NCBI GenBank assembly: GCA_965217015.1
Contig: OZ244224.1
Location: forward strand, 1,116,001-1,180,000
Source of the DNA: JAYQKL01 sp038142705
GTDB lineage: Bacteria > Pseudomonadota > Alphaproteobacteria > RS24
Reading direction: 5' to 3'
Length of the DNA stretch: 64,000 bases
Positions 34,006 through 43,234 of the stretch are shown piece after piece (position 1 is the stretch's first letter; every line of letters starts with the position of its first letter). The notes beneath the pieces are model-generated. The model saw only the letters and a list, made by a program, of their open reading frames with translations. It was not told where the DNA came from and did no database searches. The translations under genes and the position numbers were made by a program.

Positions 34006-35422
34006 CACGCCCCCCTGCTAAAGTTTCGGGCATGTCGTAAGCCCAATTGCTGATAGATCCGGCTCCTAGAAACAAAACAATATCACCCGACTTTGTTTGT
34101 GATTTTATCAAGCCCGCAATCTCTGACGGGTCGTTAATTGTTGTCACCTGCCGATGCCCATGCGCGCGAATACCCTCCGCCAGCGCCTGCGCATCAACCC
34201 CTGCAATCGGTTTCTCACCCGCTTCATAAACAGGGGTGATTATCACGCTGTCAGCCTCATTGAAACAACGGCAAAAATCTTCAAATAAATCCCGCAGGCG
34301 CGTATATCGATGGGGTTGCAATATCGCCACCACCTGACCTTTGGTTGTGCCTCTAGCGCTTTCTAAAACCGCAGAAATTTCAACTGGATGGTGGGCATAA
34401 TCATCATAAATATCAACGCCTTGCCAATTTCCAACATGGGTGAAACGCCGCTTCACACCGGCAAAACCCGCCAGAGATTGGCGCAGTTTTTCTATCTCAA
34501 TCCCAAGTTCCAGACCAATACCAAGTGCCGCCAACGCATTTTGCAAATTATGTTTGCCAGCCATCGGCAGAACAAAACCCTCATAAGTTTCCATCTGCCC
34601 TGTGCGGCGATTATTATGGGTCATATCAAAACGGGTTTCGCCATTTTGGGTAACAACATTAACCGCGCGCAAATCTGCCTGCGCGCTTAAGCCATAGCTG
34701 ATTAAGCGTCTGTCCTGAACCCGCCCCATGAGAGCCTGCACCTCGGCATGGTCAATACACATTAAAGCCGCGCCATAAAATGGGATATTTGTGAGGTAAG
34801 CGCGAAACGCATCTTTGAGCGCGTCAAAGTCTCCGTAAAAATCAAGATGTTCTGGATCTATATTGGTGACAACCCCCAGTGTTGATGGCAGACGCACAAA
34901 TGTTCCATCACTTTCATCTGCCTCAACCACCATCCAGTCGCCCGCCCCCAAGCGCGCATTGGTGCCATAAGCGTTAATTATGCCGCCATTTATCACTGTC
35001 GGGTCATAAGATGCACCATCTAACAAAGTCGCCACTAATGATGTGGTGGTGGTTTTGCCATGCGTGCCAGCAATGGTGATGGTTGATTTTAAACGCATTA
35101 ACTCGGCCAGCATTTCAGCGCGCCGCACAATGGCGATACCCGCCTTGCGCGCAGCCTGAACTTCTGGATTATCCTCTTTAATGGCTGAAGAAATCACCAC
35201 AATGCCAACGCCCTCAATATGCGCGCCATCATGGCTCGTCATGATTTTAATGCCCATATTTTGCAGGCGCTCGACATTCGCATTTTGGCTCATATCCGAA
35301 CCCTGCACATGATACCCAAGATTATGCATCACTTCCGCAATGCCAGACATACCAATGCCACCAATACCAACCAAATGCACAATGCCGATGGCTTCAGGGC
35401 TTGCGGGGGTCATTTGTGTCAT
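33998..35422 (-). CDS. murC: UDP-N-acetylmuramate--L-alanine ligase
   Basis: Adds L-Ala to UDP-MurNAc, the first stem-peptide step. It is 474 residues. The N-terminal Rossmann-like domain has VHLVGIGGIGMSGIAEVM. The ATP-binding loop is TIAGTHGKTTTTSLVATLLD, followed by VVEADESDGTFVRLP. The C-terminal domain carries IYDDYAHHPVEI and LQPHRYTRLRDL. The four-base ATGA overlap with murG and the eight-base overlap with murB place it firmly in the operon. Confidence 0.97.
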   Translation of the reverse strand: MTQMTPASPEAIGIVHLVGIGGIGMSGIAEVMHNLGYHVQGSDMSQNANVERLQNMGIKIMTSHDGAHIEGVGIVVISSAIKEDNPEVQAARKAGIAIVRRAEMLAELMRLKSTITIAGTHGKTTTTSLVATLLDGASYDPTVINGGIINAYGTNARLGAGDWMVVEADESDGTFVRLPSTLGVVTNIDPEHLDFYGDFDALKDAFRAYLTNIPFYGAALMCIDHAEVQALMGRVQDRRLISYGLSAQADLRAVNVVTQNGETRFDMTHNNRRTGQMETYEGFVLPMAGKHNLQNALAALGIGLELGIEIEKLRQSLAGFAGVKRRFTHVGNWQGVDIYDDYAHHPVEISAVLESARGTTKGQVVAILQPHRYTRLRDLFEDFCRCFNEADSVIITPVYEAGEKPIAGVDAQALAEGIRAHGHRQVTTINDPSEIAGLIKSQTKSGDIVLFLGAGSISNWAYDMPETLAGGRDG

Positions 35423-36576
35423 GTCCGCACCTCCTGATATGTTTCTGGATTATTCGCGCAGCCAGCGATTTTTTCAGCAAAATCAGCCAAACGGTCTGTC
35501 GCATCGCGCACACCCCGTTTTTGCGCCGCTTGCGCCACGGCTTTAAGTCGTTGTGGCTGGTCCATTAAATCGCTCAGCAAACCCGAAAGTGTTTCGGGTG
35601 TGAACAGTTTTTGTTCCATCAAAAACGCACCATCATGATTGCTCAATTGCACGGCATTATTCATCTGGTCTTGGTCAATCGCACCAGGCAATGGCACTAA
35701 GACTGCCGGACGCCCCATAGCAGCAAGTTCGGATACAGTTGATGCCCCAGAGCGCGCGATAATTAAATCTGCGTCCTGCATGCGCTTTGGTAAGTCTTGG
35801 AAGAAATCACGCAATTCAACATCAACGCAATTATCATTATAGGCCTTAAGTGTTTCGCGCAGCTCAATGCGACGGCATTGCTGCACCAATTTTAAGCGCT
35901 TGCGTTTTGCTTCTGGCAATTTCGCAATCGCGGCTGGTACGACCTCACTCAGAATAGAGGCCCCTTGCGAACCACCAAAGACCAGCAACTTAAACGCCTC
36001 ATGCGCCATAGGTGGCTGATAAGTCTGGTCGGTCAGCGCGATAATTTCTTCACGCAAAGGATTGCCCGTCACCACTAGATGTTCGCGCTTGCGATGCGGC
36101 ACATGTTTCGTCCCAACATAAGACACCGCAATCGCCGCACCAATTTTTATCAAGGCTTTATTCGCCCGTCCCAGAACAGCATTTTGTTCATGAATGGCAA
36201 TCGGAATAAATAATAAACGCGCAGCCATAAGCGGCACGAAACTGGGATACCCACCAAAGCCAATCACCGCATGCGGGCGCCGCCTGAGGTAAAAACCCAT
36301 TGCCTGCAAAATGCCAAAAGTGATTTTTAACGGTGCAAAAAGGCGCGAGATGATTGAGCCAGCAAAAAATGTCGCCGAGCGCGTTGTACGAAGGCTAAGC
36401 GCATCAAGCTGCTGGCCATATTTGAAAGCGCGGTCATCGGTCATCATCACCACCTGATGGCCGCGTGTTTGCAGGGCGCGGGCCAATGATAAAGCTGGAA
36501 AGAAGTGCCCACCTGTGCCGCCTGCCGCGAGATAAATGCGTTTTTTATTTTGAGAAGAGGTCTGGCTAAGTGTCAT
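35419..36576 (-). CDS. murG: UDP-GlcNAc:lipid I N-acetylglucosaminyltransferase
   Basis: Makes lipid II from lipid I at the inner face of the membrane. The 385-residue protein is a GT-B fold of family GT28. The first G-loop is LAAGGTGGHFFPALSLARAL. IGFGGYPSFVPL and AIHEQNAVLGRANK follow, then VFGGSQGASILSEV (second G-loop) and IARSGASTVSELAAMGRPAVLVPLP for UDP-GlcNAc binding. It overlaps ftsW and murC by four bases each. Confidence 0.97.
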   Translation of the reverse strand: MTLSQTSSQNKKRIYLAAGGTGGHFFPALSLARALQTRGHQVVMMTDDRAFKYGQQLDALSLRTTRSATFFAGSIISRLFAPLKITFGILQAMGFYLRRRPHAVIGFGGYPSFVPLMAARLLFIPIAIHEQNAVLGRANKALIKIGAAIAVSYVGTKHVPHRKREHLVVTGNPLREEIIALTDQTYQPPMAHEAFKLLVFGGSQGASILSEVVPAAIAKLPEAKRKRLKLVQQCRRIELRETLKAYNDNCVDVELRDFFQDLPKRMQDADLIIARSGASTVSELAAMGRPAVLVPLPGAIDQDQMNNAVQLSNHDGAFLMEQKLFTPETLSGLLSDLMDQPQRLKAVAQAAQKRGVRDATDRLADFAEKIAGCANNPETYQEVRT

Positions 36577-37754
36577 ATCCGCCCCTCCGCTATCAATTCT
36601 TTGGAAAGAGATACTTTGGTCACGCCACGCGAGCTGAACTGCCCTTGCGGCAGGCGTTTGCGGGTCAGCGATAAAATCATGCCCATGGTTAACGCCAAAG
36701 CCAATAAGGACGAACCGCCATAAGAAATAAATGGCAATGTCATGCCCTTAGCCGGTGCCATATTGAGATTAACGGCAAGGTTGAAAATGCTTTGCAAGCC
36801 AAATAGGCCAACCAGACCAATTCCTGATAATTGAATCCAGTGCTGGCGCTCTTGCTGCAATCGCCAGCAGGCACGCAAAATCACCGCGGCAAATACGGCA
36901 ATAATCATCATACCAAATAAGATGCCACCCTCTTCGGCGGCCACCGCAAACACATAATCTGTATGCGCATCTGGCAAGATTGATTTCACTTTGCCATCGC
37001 CCAGCCCCGTGCCAAGAAAGCCGCCATTTTGTATGGCTTCAACAGCGCGCTCAACCTGATAATTATCGCCAGAATCCGGATTGATAAAACGCTCAATCCG
37101 GCTTTTCACATGCGGCATCAGGCGATAAGCCATCACCGCTCCAGCCATGCCGAAAAAGGATAAAAAGGCAAGAAACGCATAAGACCCGCCCGCCACAAAA
37201 TATAAGCCGGCCCAAACCACAGTCAGCAAAACGGTTTGCCCAAAGTCAGGCTGCAACATTAATAAGCTGGCACATAATAGGTAAATCATCACCGCCATCA
37301 AGCGCCCGCGAAAATCGAATTGGGTGTTATAAGAAGAAAAACACCATGCCACTGCCACCACAAAACAAGGTTTCAAAAACTCTGATGGCTGCACAGAAAA
37401 ACCAAAAACGCGTATCCAGCGTTGCGCGCCTTTAATCGCTTCTGTATCCAGCACCGTGACCAGCATGCCAAGCAACGCGCCCAAACCAACCATAAAGGCC
37501 ACACGCCGCAGCCATTCAGCCGGCAAAAGTGATAAGCCAATCGCCACGATAAGCGCGAGGATTAAGAAAATGAGCTGACGATACGCAAAATGATAGGTCG
37601 GCAATTCCAGCCGATGCGCAACCGCCGGACTTGCCGCAAAAGCCATAATAAAGCCAAGACCAACCAGCACAACCAGACCAAGCAGCAGCCAGCGGTCTAT
37701 CGTCCACCACCAATCGGCGAGCAAGCCTTTATCTTTGCGGGTCAAGCCAATCAT
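36573..37754 (-). CDS. ftsW: SEDS septal glycan polymerase FtsW
   Basis: Polytopic SEDS protein that polymerises lipid II at the septum with FtsI. It is 393 residues with about ten hydrophobic segments. The catalytic-Asp loop region after the seventh segment is visible (MPHVKSRIERFINPDSGDNY). The family signature PFISYGGSSLLALALTMG is near the C-terminus. Its ATG overlaps the murD stop by four bases. Position in the dcw cluster beside murG and ftsI identifies it as FtsW rather than RodA. Confidence 0.95.
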   Translation of the reverse strand: MIGLTRKDKGLLADWWWTIDRWLLLGLVVLVGLGFIMAFAASPAVAHRLELPTYHFAYRQLIFLILALIVAIGLSLLPAEWLRRVAFMVGLGALLGMLVTVLDTEAIKGAQRWIRVFGFSVQPSEFLKPCFVVAVAWCFSSYNTQFDFRGRLMAVMIYLLCASLLMLQPDFGQTVLLTVVWAGLYFVAGGSYAFLAFLSFFGMAGAVMAYRLMPHVKSRIERFINPDSGDNYQVERAVEAIQNGGFLGTGLGDGKVKSILPDAHTDYVFAVAAEEGGILFGMMIIAVFAAVILRACWRLQQERQHWIQLSGIGLVGLFGLQSIFNLAVNLNMAPAKGMTLPFISYGGSSLLALALTMGMILSLTRKRLPQGQFSSRGVTKVSLSKELIAEGRI

Positions 37755-39199
37755 GACGCGGCCTCCCCTTGCATTTTCACCAAGCAGTCTTCAACCAATG
37801 CACAAAAGGCGTCACCGCGTTGCTCAAAATTATCATATTGGTCAAAAGAAGCCGCCGCTGGTGAAAACAACACGACACCGCCGCCAGCCGCCATCGCGTC
37901 AGAAGCAGCATGCGGCACGGCCTTATCTAGCGTTTCAGAAATGGCACAAGGTAAACGCGGCTCTAAATCTTGCGCGAAAGCCTGCGATGCTGCACCGATA
38001 AGATAGGCTTTTTGTACATTATCTAAATCGGCCATTAACGCATCAAGACCTGTATCTTTGGCCAGCCCACCCGCAATCCAGAAAATCTTTTCATAGGCCC
38101 GCAAGGCATGGCGCGTCGCATCAGCATTGGTGGCCTTGCTGTCATTGATGAAATGCACCCCTTGAAAGGCACGAATTTTTTGGGACCGATGCGCCAATCC
38201 GGAAAACGACTGAAGCGCTTCAGCAATTTTTTCACCCGCCACATCAAGCAATCGCGCCACTCCAGATGCCGCCAGCGCGTTTTGCATATTATGCGCGCCT
38301 TTGAGAGACTCAGCCGTCTCAAGACTGGCAATTTGCTGAGCGCCATCAAACAGGTTTTTATCCTGAGCGGTAAAGCGCGCTTCTGCCTGTGACGCGGCTG
38401 AAAACCCATGCAGCGCAATCGCGTGCGCCTTATCTTGAGCCATAATGCGCCCCGCAATGGCCGCGCAAGCCGCATCATCTAAATTTATAATCGCCTGTGG
38501 GTTATAAAAAAATTGGTTAGAAATATGCGCGCCATCTGATTGGGCGGTGAATAATTTTTCCTTAGCCGCGCAATAGCCTGCCCAGCCACCATGCCGCTCC
38601 AGATGGTCTGGTGTAATATTCAACAAGACCGCAATATCTGCCGCAAAATACGCGGCAAGGTCAATTTGGTAAGATGACAGCTCCAGCACATAGATTGTTT
38701 TTGCACGAGTGGTTGAGTTGGGTGGCGCCAGCGCCATAACAGGCTGGCCAATATTGCCGCCCATTTGCACATCAAACCCAGCCTCACTTAAAATATGAGC
38801 CGTCAAAGCGGTGGTGGTTGATTTCCCATTCGTGCCTGTAATCGCCACCACTTGAAAATCATGGTCTAGCTTGCGATAGGCCGCCATTTCGCGTGCGAAT
38901 AAATCCATATCGCCGATAATTTCAATACCAGCCTGGCGCGCGCGCAAAACCACATCATGCGGTTTAGGGTGAGTAAGCGCGATACCAGGACTTAAAACCA
39001 AAGCCTGCACACCATCAGGGAAAGTTTCGAGCGGATCAATCTGCGCGCCGCGCTTTTGCGCCTCTTGACGCCGCGCCATATCATCGTCCCACGCGATAGG
39101 CTGGCAACCGCCCGCCACAAGTGCGTCAACACAGGCCATGCCAGATACACCAAGCCCGTAAACAGCAACCGGTCCCTGATATGTGGTGACTTTCATCAT
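37751..39199 (-). CDS. murD: UDP-N-acetylmuramoylalanine--D-glutamate ligase
   Basis: Adds D-Glu to the stem peptide. It is 482 residues from the first of two adjacent ATGs at 39199/39196, which follow an AGGAG about a dozen bases upstream. A longer frame to 39304 would overlap mraY by 88 bases and adds non-conserved sequence, so I reject it. Domains: VAVYGLGVSGMACVDALV, ATP loop AITGTNGKSTTTALTAHIL, VLELSSYQID, ITPDHLERHGGWAGYCAAK and FINDSKATNADATRHAL. The gap of 17 bases to mraY is the only non-overlapping junction between mraZ and ftsA. Confidence 0.96.
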   Translation of the reverse strand: MMKVTTYQGPVAVYGLGVSGMACVDALVAGGCQPIAWDDDMARRQEAQKRGAQIDPLETFPDGVQALVLSPGIALTHPKPHDVVLRARQAGIEIIGDMDLFAREMAAYRKLDHDFQVVAITGTNGKSTTTALTAHILSEAGFDVQMGGNIGQPVMALAPPNSTTRAKTIYVLELSSYQIDLAAYFAADIAVLLNITPDHLERHGGWAGYCAAKEKLFTAQSDGAHISNQFFYNPQAIINLDDAACAAIAGRIMAQDKAHAIALHGFSAASQAEARFTAQDKNLFDGAQQIASLETAESLKGAHNMQNALAASGVARLLDVAGEKIAEALQSFSGLAHRSQKIRAFQGVHFINDSKATNADATRHALRAYEKIFWIAGGLAKDTGLDALMADLDNVQKAYLIGAASQAFAQDLEPRLPCAISETLDKAVPHAASDAMAAGGGVVLFSPAAASFDQYDNFEQRGDAFCALVEDCLVKMQGEAAS

Positions 39200-39216
39200 G
39201 TAGCGCGCGCTCTCCT

Positions 39217-40308
39217 CTATCGCAATTTCAATGTGGCCAGTCCGATCAAAGCCAGAATGACGGAAATAATCCAAAACCGAATAACAATGGTTGGCTCGGC
39301 CCAACCGCGTTGCTCAAAATGATGATGCAGAGGGGCCATGGCAAAAACCCGCTTGCCGGTCAGCTTGAAAGAGGCGACCTGAACAATCACCGACACCGCC
39401 TCGAGCACAAACAAGCCACCAATAATGGCCAGCACGATTTCATGCTTTGTCGCCACCGCGATAGAGCCCAAAGCCCCGCCTATAGAGAGTGACCCCGTAT
39501 CGCCCATGAAAATCATGGCAGGTGGCGCGTTAAACCATAAAAAGCCAAGCCCTGCGCCAATAAAAGCCGCGCAAAACACCGCCAACTCGCCCGTGCCTGC
39601 CACATAATTGATTTGCAGATAATTAGCGAAAACAATATTGCCAACCAGATAGGCGATAAAACCAAAGCTGGCGACGGCAATCATGCTTGGTACAATCGCC
39701 AGCCCGTCCAGCCCATCGGTAAGGTTCACGGCATTTGACGCCCCAACAATCACCAGCAAGCCTATAAAGATGAAAAAGGGCAGACCAAAATCTATCAGCA
39801 CATCTTTGAAGAAAGGTATGGCAAAGCCTGTTGCCATCTCAGGCGGCATTTGCGCAGAAACCGCAAATAAAACGCCAAGCGCGACAAGCGCCTCAAGGAT
39901 AAGTTTAATGCGACCCGGTACGCCATCGCTGCTGCCGCCTTTTATTTTGAGATAATCATCGCAAAACCCAATCGCACCAAAAGCCAGCGTGGCCAGTAGG
40001 ACAATCCATAAAAATGGGTTGTGCAAATTGCCCCATAATAATGTCGAAAACCCAACGCTGATAAGTATCAGCAAACCGCCCATTGTTGGTGTGCCGGTTT
40101 TTGTCAGCAAATGAGAAGGCGGCCCATCTTCGCGTATGGGTTGGCCTTTTTGCTGGCGGGCGCGCAATTGGCCAATGAGTTTCGGGCCAAAGATAAAGCT
40201 TATGAGCAGTGCCGTTAAAACCGCCCCACCCGCACGGAATGTAATATAATTCAAAACATTCACGCCCGAAATTGTATCGCCATAAAGTTGAGCAAGATAA
40301 TAAAACAT
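39217..40308 (-). CDS. mraY: Phospho-MurNAc-pentapeptide translocase
   Basis: Transfers phospho-MurNAc-pentapeptide to undecaprenyl phosphate to form lipid I. It is 363 residues with about ten membrane segments. Cytoplasmic active-site motifs are present: FCDDYLKIKGG (paired Asp), GASNAVNLTDGLDGLAI, FMGDTGSLSIGGALG and the His-rich MAPLHHHFEQRGW. The start overlaps the murF stop by one base (TAATG). Confidence 0.97.
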   Translation of the reverse strand: MFYYLAQLYGDTISGVNVLNYITFRAGGAVLTALLISFIFGPKLIGQLRARQQKGQPIREDGPPSHLLTKTGTPTMGGLLILISVGFSTLLWGNLHNPFLWIVLLATLAFGAIGFCDDYLKIKGGSSDGVPGRIKLILEALVALGVLFAVSAQMPPEMATGFAIPFFKDVLIDFGLPFFIFIGLLVIVGASNAVNLTDGLDGLAIVPSMIAVASFGFIAYLVGNIVFANYLQINYVAGTGELAVFCAAFIGAGLGFLWFNAPPAMIFMGDTGSLSIGGALGSIAVATKHEIVLAIIGGLFVLEAVSVIVQVASFKLTGKRVFAMAPLHHHFEQRGWAEPTIVIRFWIISVILALIGLATLKLR

Positions 40309-41789
40309 TACACCGCGCCCCCTTCAGATTGTTGATTAAAACTTGTCGCCACCCCATCGGTTTCAGCAGGTTTGAAAGCGCATAAAACCTCAACCAGTTT
40401 TGATAAGCCCATCGCATTAGAGCCCTTCATCATCACGATATCGCCGTCTTGCAATTCTTGAACCAAAGCCGTTTCAATCTGTGCAATCGATGTGGCATGC
40501 AGGCCGATATGCCCAGGCGGCAACGCGTCATGCAGATTGGACATGTCCTCACCCAATGTCAGAACCAAATCAATGTCCTGATTTTTAATTTCCGTCACCA
40601 GATTGCGATGCAGCTCGGAGCTATTTTCGCCAAGCTCTTTCATATCAGCCAGCACCGCAATCCGCCGTGCCTGCCCATAGCGCGGCATTTGCCCAAGCAT
40701 GGTAAGCGCGGCAGACATAGACTCCGGATTGGCGTTATAGGTTTCATCAATCAGCGTTACTTCGCCTTGTGGCAAATGAATATGATGACGCTTGCCACGC
40801 CCAGACAGCGCCTCCATTTTGCCAAGCGCAATCGATGCCAGTGCCAAATCAGCCCCCAATAGATGAACCGCGCCTAAAATCGTGAGCGCATTCATCGCCA
40901 TATGATGGCCTGGCAAACCAACACGCGTGGCCAATTCTTGACCCAAAACAGAACCTTCTAGACAGCTGCAATGCGGGTGGAGTTTAATTTTTTTTGCCCG
41001 CACATCGGCTTGTTTATCCGTGCCAAATCCAAATATCTGCGCCGCACCTGCTTTTTGTGCAGCCTCTTTCATCAGCCCAAACCATTCGGACTCTGTTGGT
41101 ATCATGGCCAGTTTCATACCTGCCAGCCCGCTAAAAATTTCTGATTTCGCATAGGCGATTTCTTCTAAAGACGCAAAGCTTTCCATATGAGCGGGGGCAA
41201 TTTTGGTGATAATGGCCAAATCAGGTTTCACCTGAGCCGTCAGCGGGGTGATTTCGCCAGCATGGTTCATGCCAATCTCAAATATACCAAAATCACAATC
41301 CGCTGGCATACGCGCAAGAGAAAGCGGCACACCCCATAAATTATTATAAGAGGCTTGCGAGGCATGGGCTTTCGCACTGGCACCAAAAGCAGCCAACAGC
41401 CCTTCCTTCACGCTGGTTTTGCCAACACTGCCCGTCACTGCAATAACTTTTCCAGTCATGCGTTGGCGGGCCGCCGCGCCTAATTGCTCAAGGGCCGTTT
41501 GCGTGTCCGCGACCTGAATTGTTTTTGGCGCATAGTCTTTATCCGCAGGCGGTGCGGCGCTGACAAGCGCGGCAGCTGCACCAGCCGCAAAAGCAGCATC
41601 TAAATAATCATGGCCATCATGATGCGGCCCTTTAATCGCGATAAATAAATCACCTTCTTGCAAGGTGCGGGTATCAATCGAAACACCCGTCACCGGCATG
41701 TCTGATGCAATTTCATAAAATTCTAACGAGCCGCCAACTGCGTCGGCGATTTCATGCAAATACCAAAGAGGGCGCGTGTTATCGGTCAT
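40308..41789 (-). CDS. murF: UDP-MurNAc-tripeptide--D-Ala-D-Ala ligase
   Basis: Adds the D-Ala-D-Ala dipeptide to complete the pentapeptide precursor. It is 493 residues. The N-terminal domain has VSIDTRTLQEGDLFIAI. The ATP loop is VIAVTGSVGKTSVKEGLLAA, then SQASYNNLWGVPLSLARMP and FEIGMNHAGEI. The C-terminal domain has IDETYNANPESMSAAL and MKGSNAMGLSKLVE. The Ser-Val in place of Thr-Asn in the P-loop is typical of MurF. It overlaps murE by four bases. Confidence 0.96.
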   Translation of the reverse strand: MTDNTRPLWYLHEIADAVGGSLEFYEIASDMPVTGVSIDTRTLQEGDLFIAIKGPHHDGHDYLDAAFAAGAAAALVSAAPPADKDYAPKTIQVADTQTALEQLGAAARQRMTGKVIAVTGSVGKTSVKEGLLAAFGASAKAHASQASYNNLWGVPLSLARMPADCDFGIFEIGMNHAGEITPLTAQVKPDLAIITKIAPAHMESFASLEEIAYAKSEIFSGLAGMKLAMIPTESEWFGLMKEAAQKAGAAQIFGFGTDKQADVRAKKIKLHPHCSCLEGSVLGQELATRVGLPGHHMAMNALTILGAVHLLGADLALASIALGKMEALSGRGKRHHIHLPQGEVTLIDETYNANPESMSAALTMLGQMPRYGQARRIAVLADMKELGENSSELHRNLVTEIKNQDIDLVLTLGEDMSNLHDALPPGHIGLHATSIAQIETALVQELQDGDIVMMKGSNAMGLSKLVEVLCAFKPAETDGVATSFNQQSEGGAV

Positions 41790-43234
41790 GCGGCACCTCT
41801 GCGTAAATTTTTTCGGATTTCATGATGGTCAGAAAATGTCAGGGTCTTATCCCCAATAATCTGGCCAATCTCGTGACCTTTGCCCGCCACCAGAACCAAA
41901 TCACCTGCCTGCGCCTGCGCCATGGCTTCCTCAATCGCCGACCCGCGATTGGCGATATTTTGCGCATCGGGGCAGGCGGCCAAAATTTCTGCACGAATGG
42001 CGGACGGCTCCTCATGGCGCGGATTATCATCTGTGACAATCACCACATCAGCATGCATTGCCGCAATCGCCCCCATTTGCGGGCGCTTACCAGCATCGCG
42101 GTCACCACCGCAACCAAACACGCAAATCAACCGCCCCGCACAATGCGGGCGCAAATGCGTCAAAGCCTTCTCAAGCGCATCAGGAGTGTGCGCATAATCA
42201 ACAAAAATCGCCGCGCCTTTTTCATTCATGCCGATTTTTTCCATACGCCCAAGCGCACCCGTGAGACTGGGCAGACACGAAACAATATCGTGAAAATCAA
42301 AACCCGTTGCCAAAGCCAGACCAACAGCACATAAAATATTTTCAACCTGAAAACCACCAACCAAAGAAAGCTGGACAGAAGCAATCGCGCCATCATAGGC
42401 GAGCTGGAATTGCAAACCATTAGTGGTTTGCTCAATATCAAAAGCGCGCAGGTCAGCTTCTGCATGCGTCCCCACTTTCAAAATCGCGCCAGCCTGTTTA
42501 TCCATCAACGCCAGCAAGTCATTTGCACCCGCGCCGTCCATGTTGATAACCGCCTGACCCTGCGCGTCTAATAAATCAGTAAACAAGCGTGCTTTCGCCG
42601 CTAAATAAGCTTTTTCTGTTTTATGATAATCCAAATGCTCACGCGTGATATTGGTAAAAGCGGCTGCCTTTGGCACAACGCCGTCCATGCGATATTGGTC
42701 GAGACCATGGCTCGAGGCTTCCATTGCCAAATGCGTGACACCCGCAAAATATAAATCGCGCAATAATTGATGAAGCGATACCGGATCCGGTGTTGTGTGC
42801 TGGCTGGTGCCTATATCAACCGGCGCATTGAGACCCATGGTTCCCAAACTCGCCGCTGAGACGGATAGATGCGTTGCGATTTGGCGATAAAACTCAGCCA
42901 CTGATGTTTTGCCATTTGTCCCCGTCACCGCCACAATATGTGGCGGCATATATTCAAAAAACCGCGCCGCAAGCTTAGCAAATTTAAGCCGCGGTTGTGG
43001 CGCAATCAAAACCGGCAAATCGGTTTGGAGTTTTGTTTCGGCCAAAACCAAACACGCACCGCGCTGTTTGGCATCATCGACAAAATCTGCTCCATTTTGC
43101 GCATCGCCCTGAAAAGCCGCAAAGACATATCCCGGGCGCACATGGCGGCTATCAGCCGTCAGGCCTGTAATCTGTGTGTCCTGCGCAAGGCCGGCGGGGA
43201 AAGTTTGCTCGCAAAGCAATTCAGACAAACGCAT
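41786..43234 (-). CDS. murE: UDP-MurNAc-dipeptide--meso-diaminopimelate ligase
   Basis: Adds the third stem-peptide residue. It is 482 residues from the ATG at 43234, which overlaps the ftsI stop (TGATG); GTG 43237 is possible. The ATP loop is VAVTGTNGKTSVAEFYRQI, with AMEASSHGLDQYRMDGV, ITREHLDYH and VDYAHTPDALEKAL. The motif DDNPRHEEPSAI contains DNPR, which marks enzymes specific for meso-diaminopimelate, so the wall is of the usual Gram-negative chemotype. GCGGDRDAGKRPQM is also present. Confidence 0.97.
   Translation of the reverse strand: MRLSELLCEQTFPAGLAQDTQITGLTADSRHVRPGYVFAAFQGDAQNGADFVDDAKQRGACLVLAETKLQTDLPVLIAPQPRLKFAKLAARFFEYMPPHIVAVTGTNGKTSVAEFYRQIATHLSVSAASLGTMGLNAPVDIGTSQHTTPDPVSLHQLLRDLYFAGVTHLAMEASSHGLDQYRMDGVVPKAAAFTNITREHLDYHKTEKAYLAAKARLFTDLLDAQGQAVINMDGAGANDLLALMDKQAGAILKVGTHAEADLRAFDIEQTTNGLQFQLAYDGAIASVQLSLVGGFQVENILCAVGLALATGFDFHDIVSCLPSLTGALGRMEKIGMNEKGAAIFVDYAHTPDALEKALTHLRPHCAGRLICVFGCGGDRDAGKRPQMGAIAAMHADVVIVTDDNPRHEEPSAIRAEILAACPDAQNIANRGSAIEEAMAQAQAGDLVLVAGKGHEIGQIIGDKTLTFSDHHEIRKNLRRGAA

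Noticed and set aside
39200..39304. Longer N-terminus for MurD
   Set aside because: It would overlap mraY by 88 bases and adds no conserved sequence; the Met pair at 39199/39196 starts the family fold.
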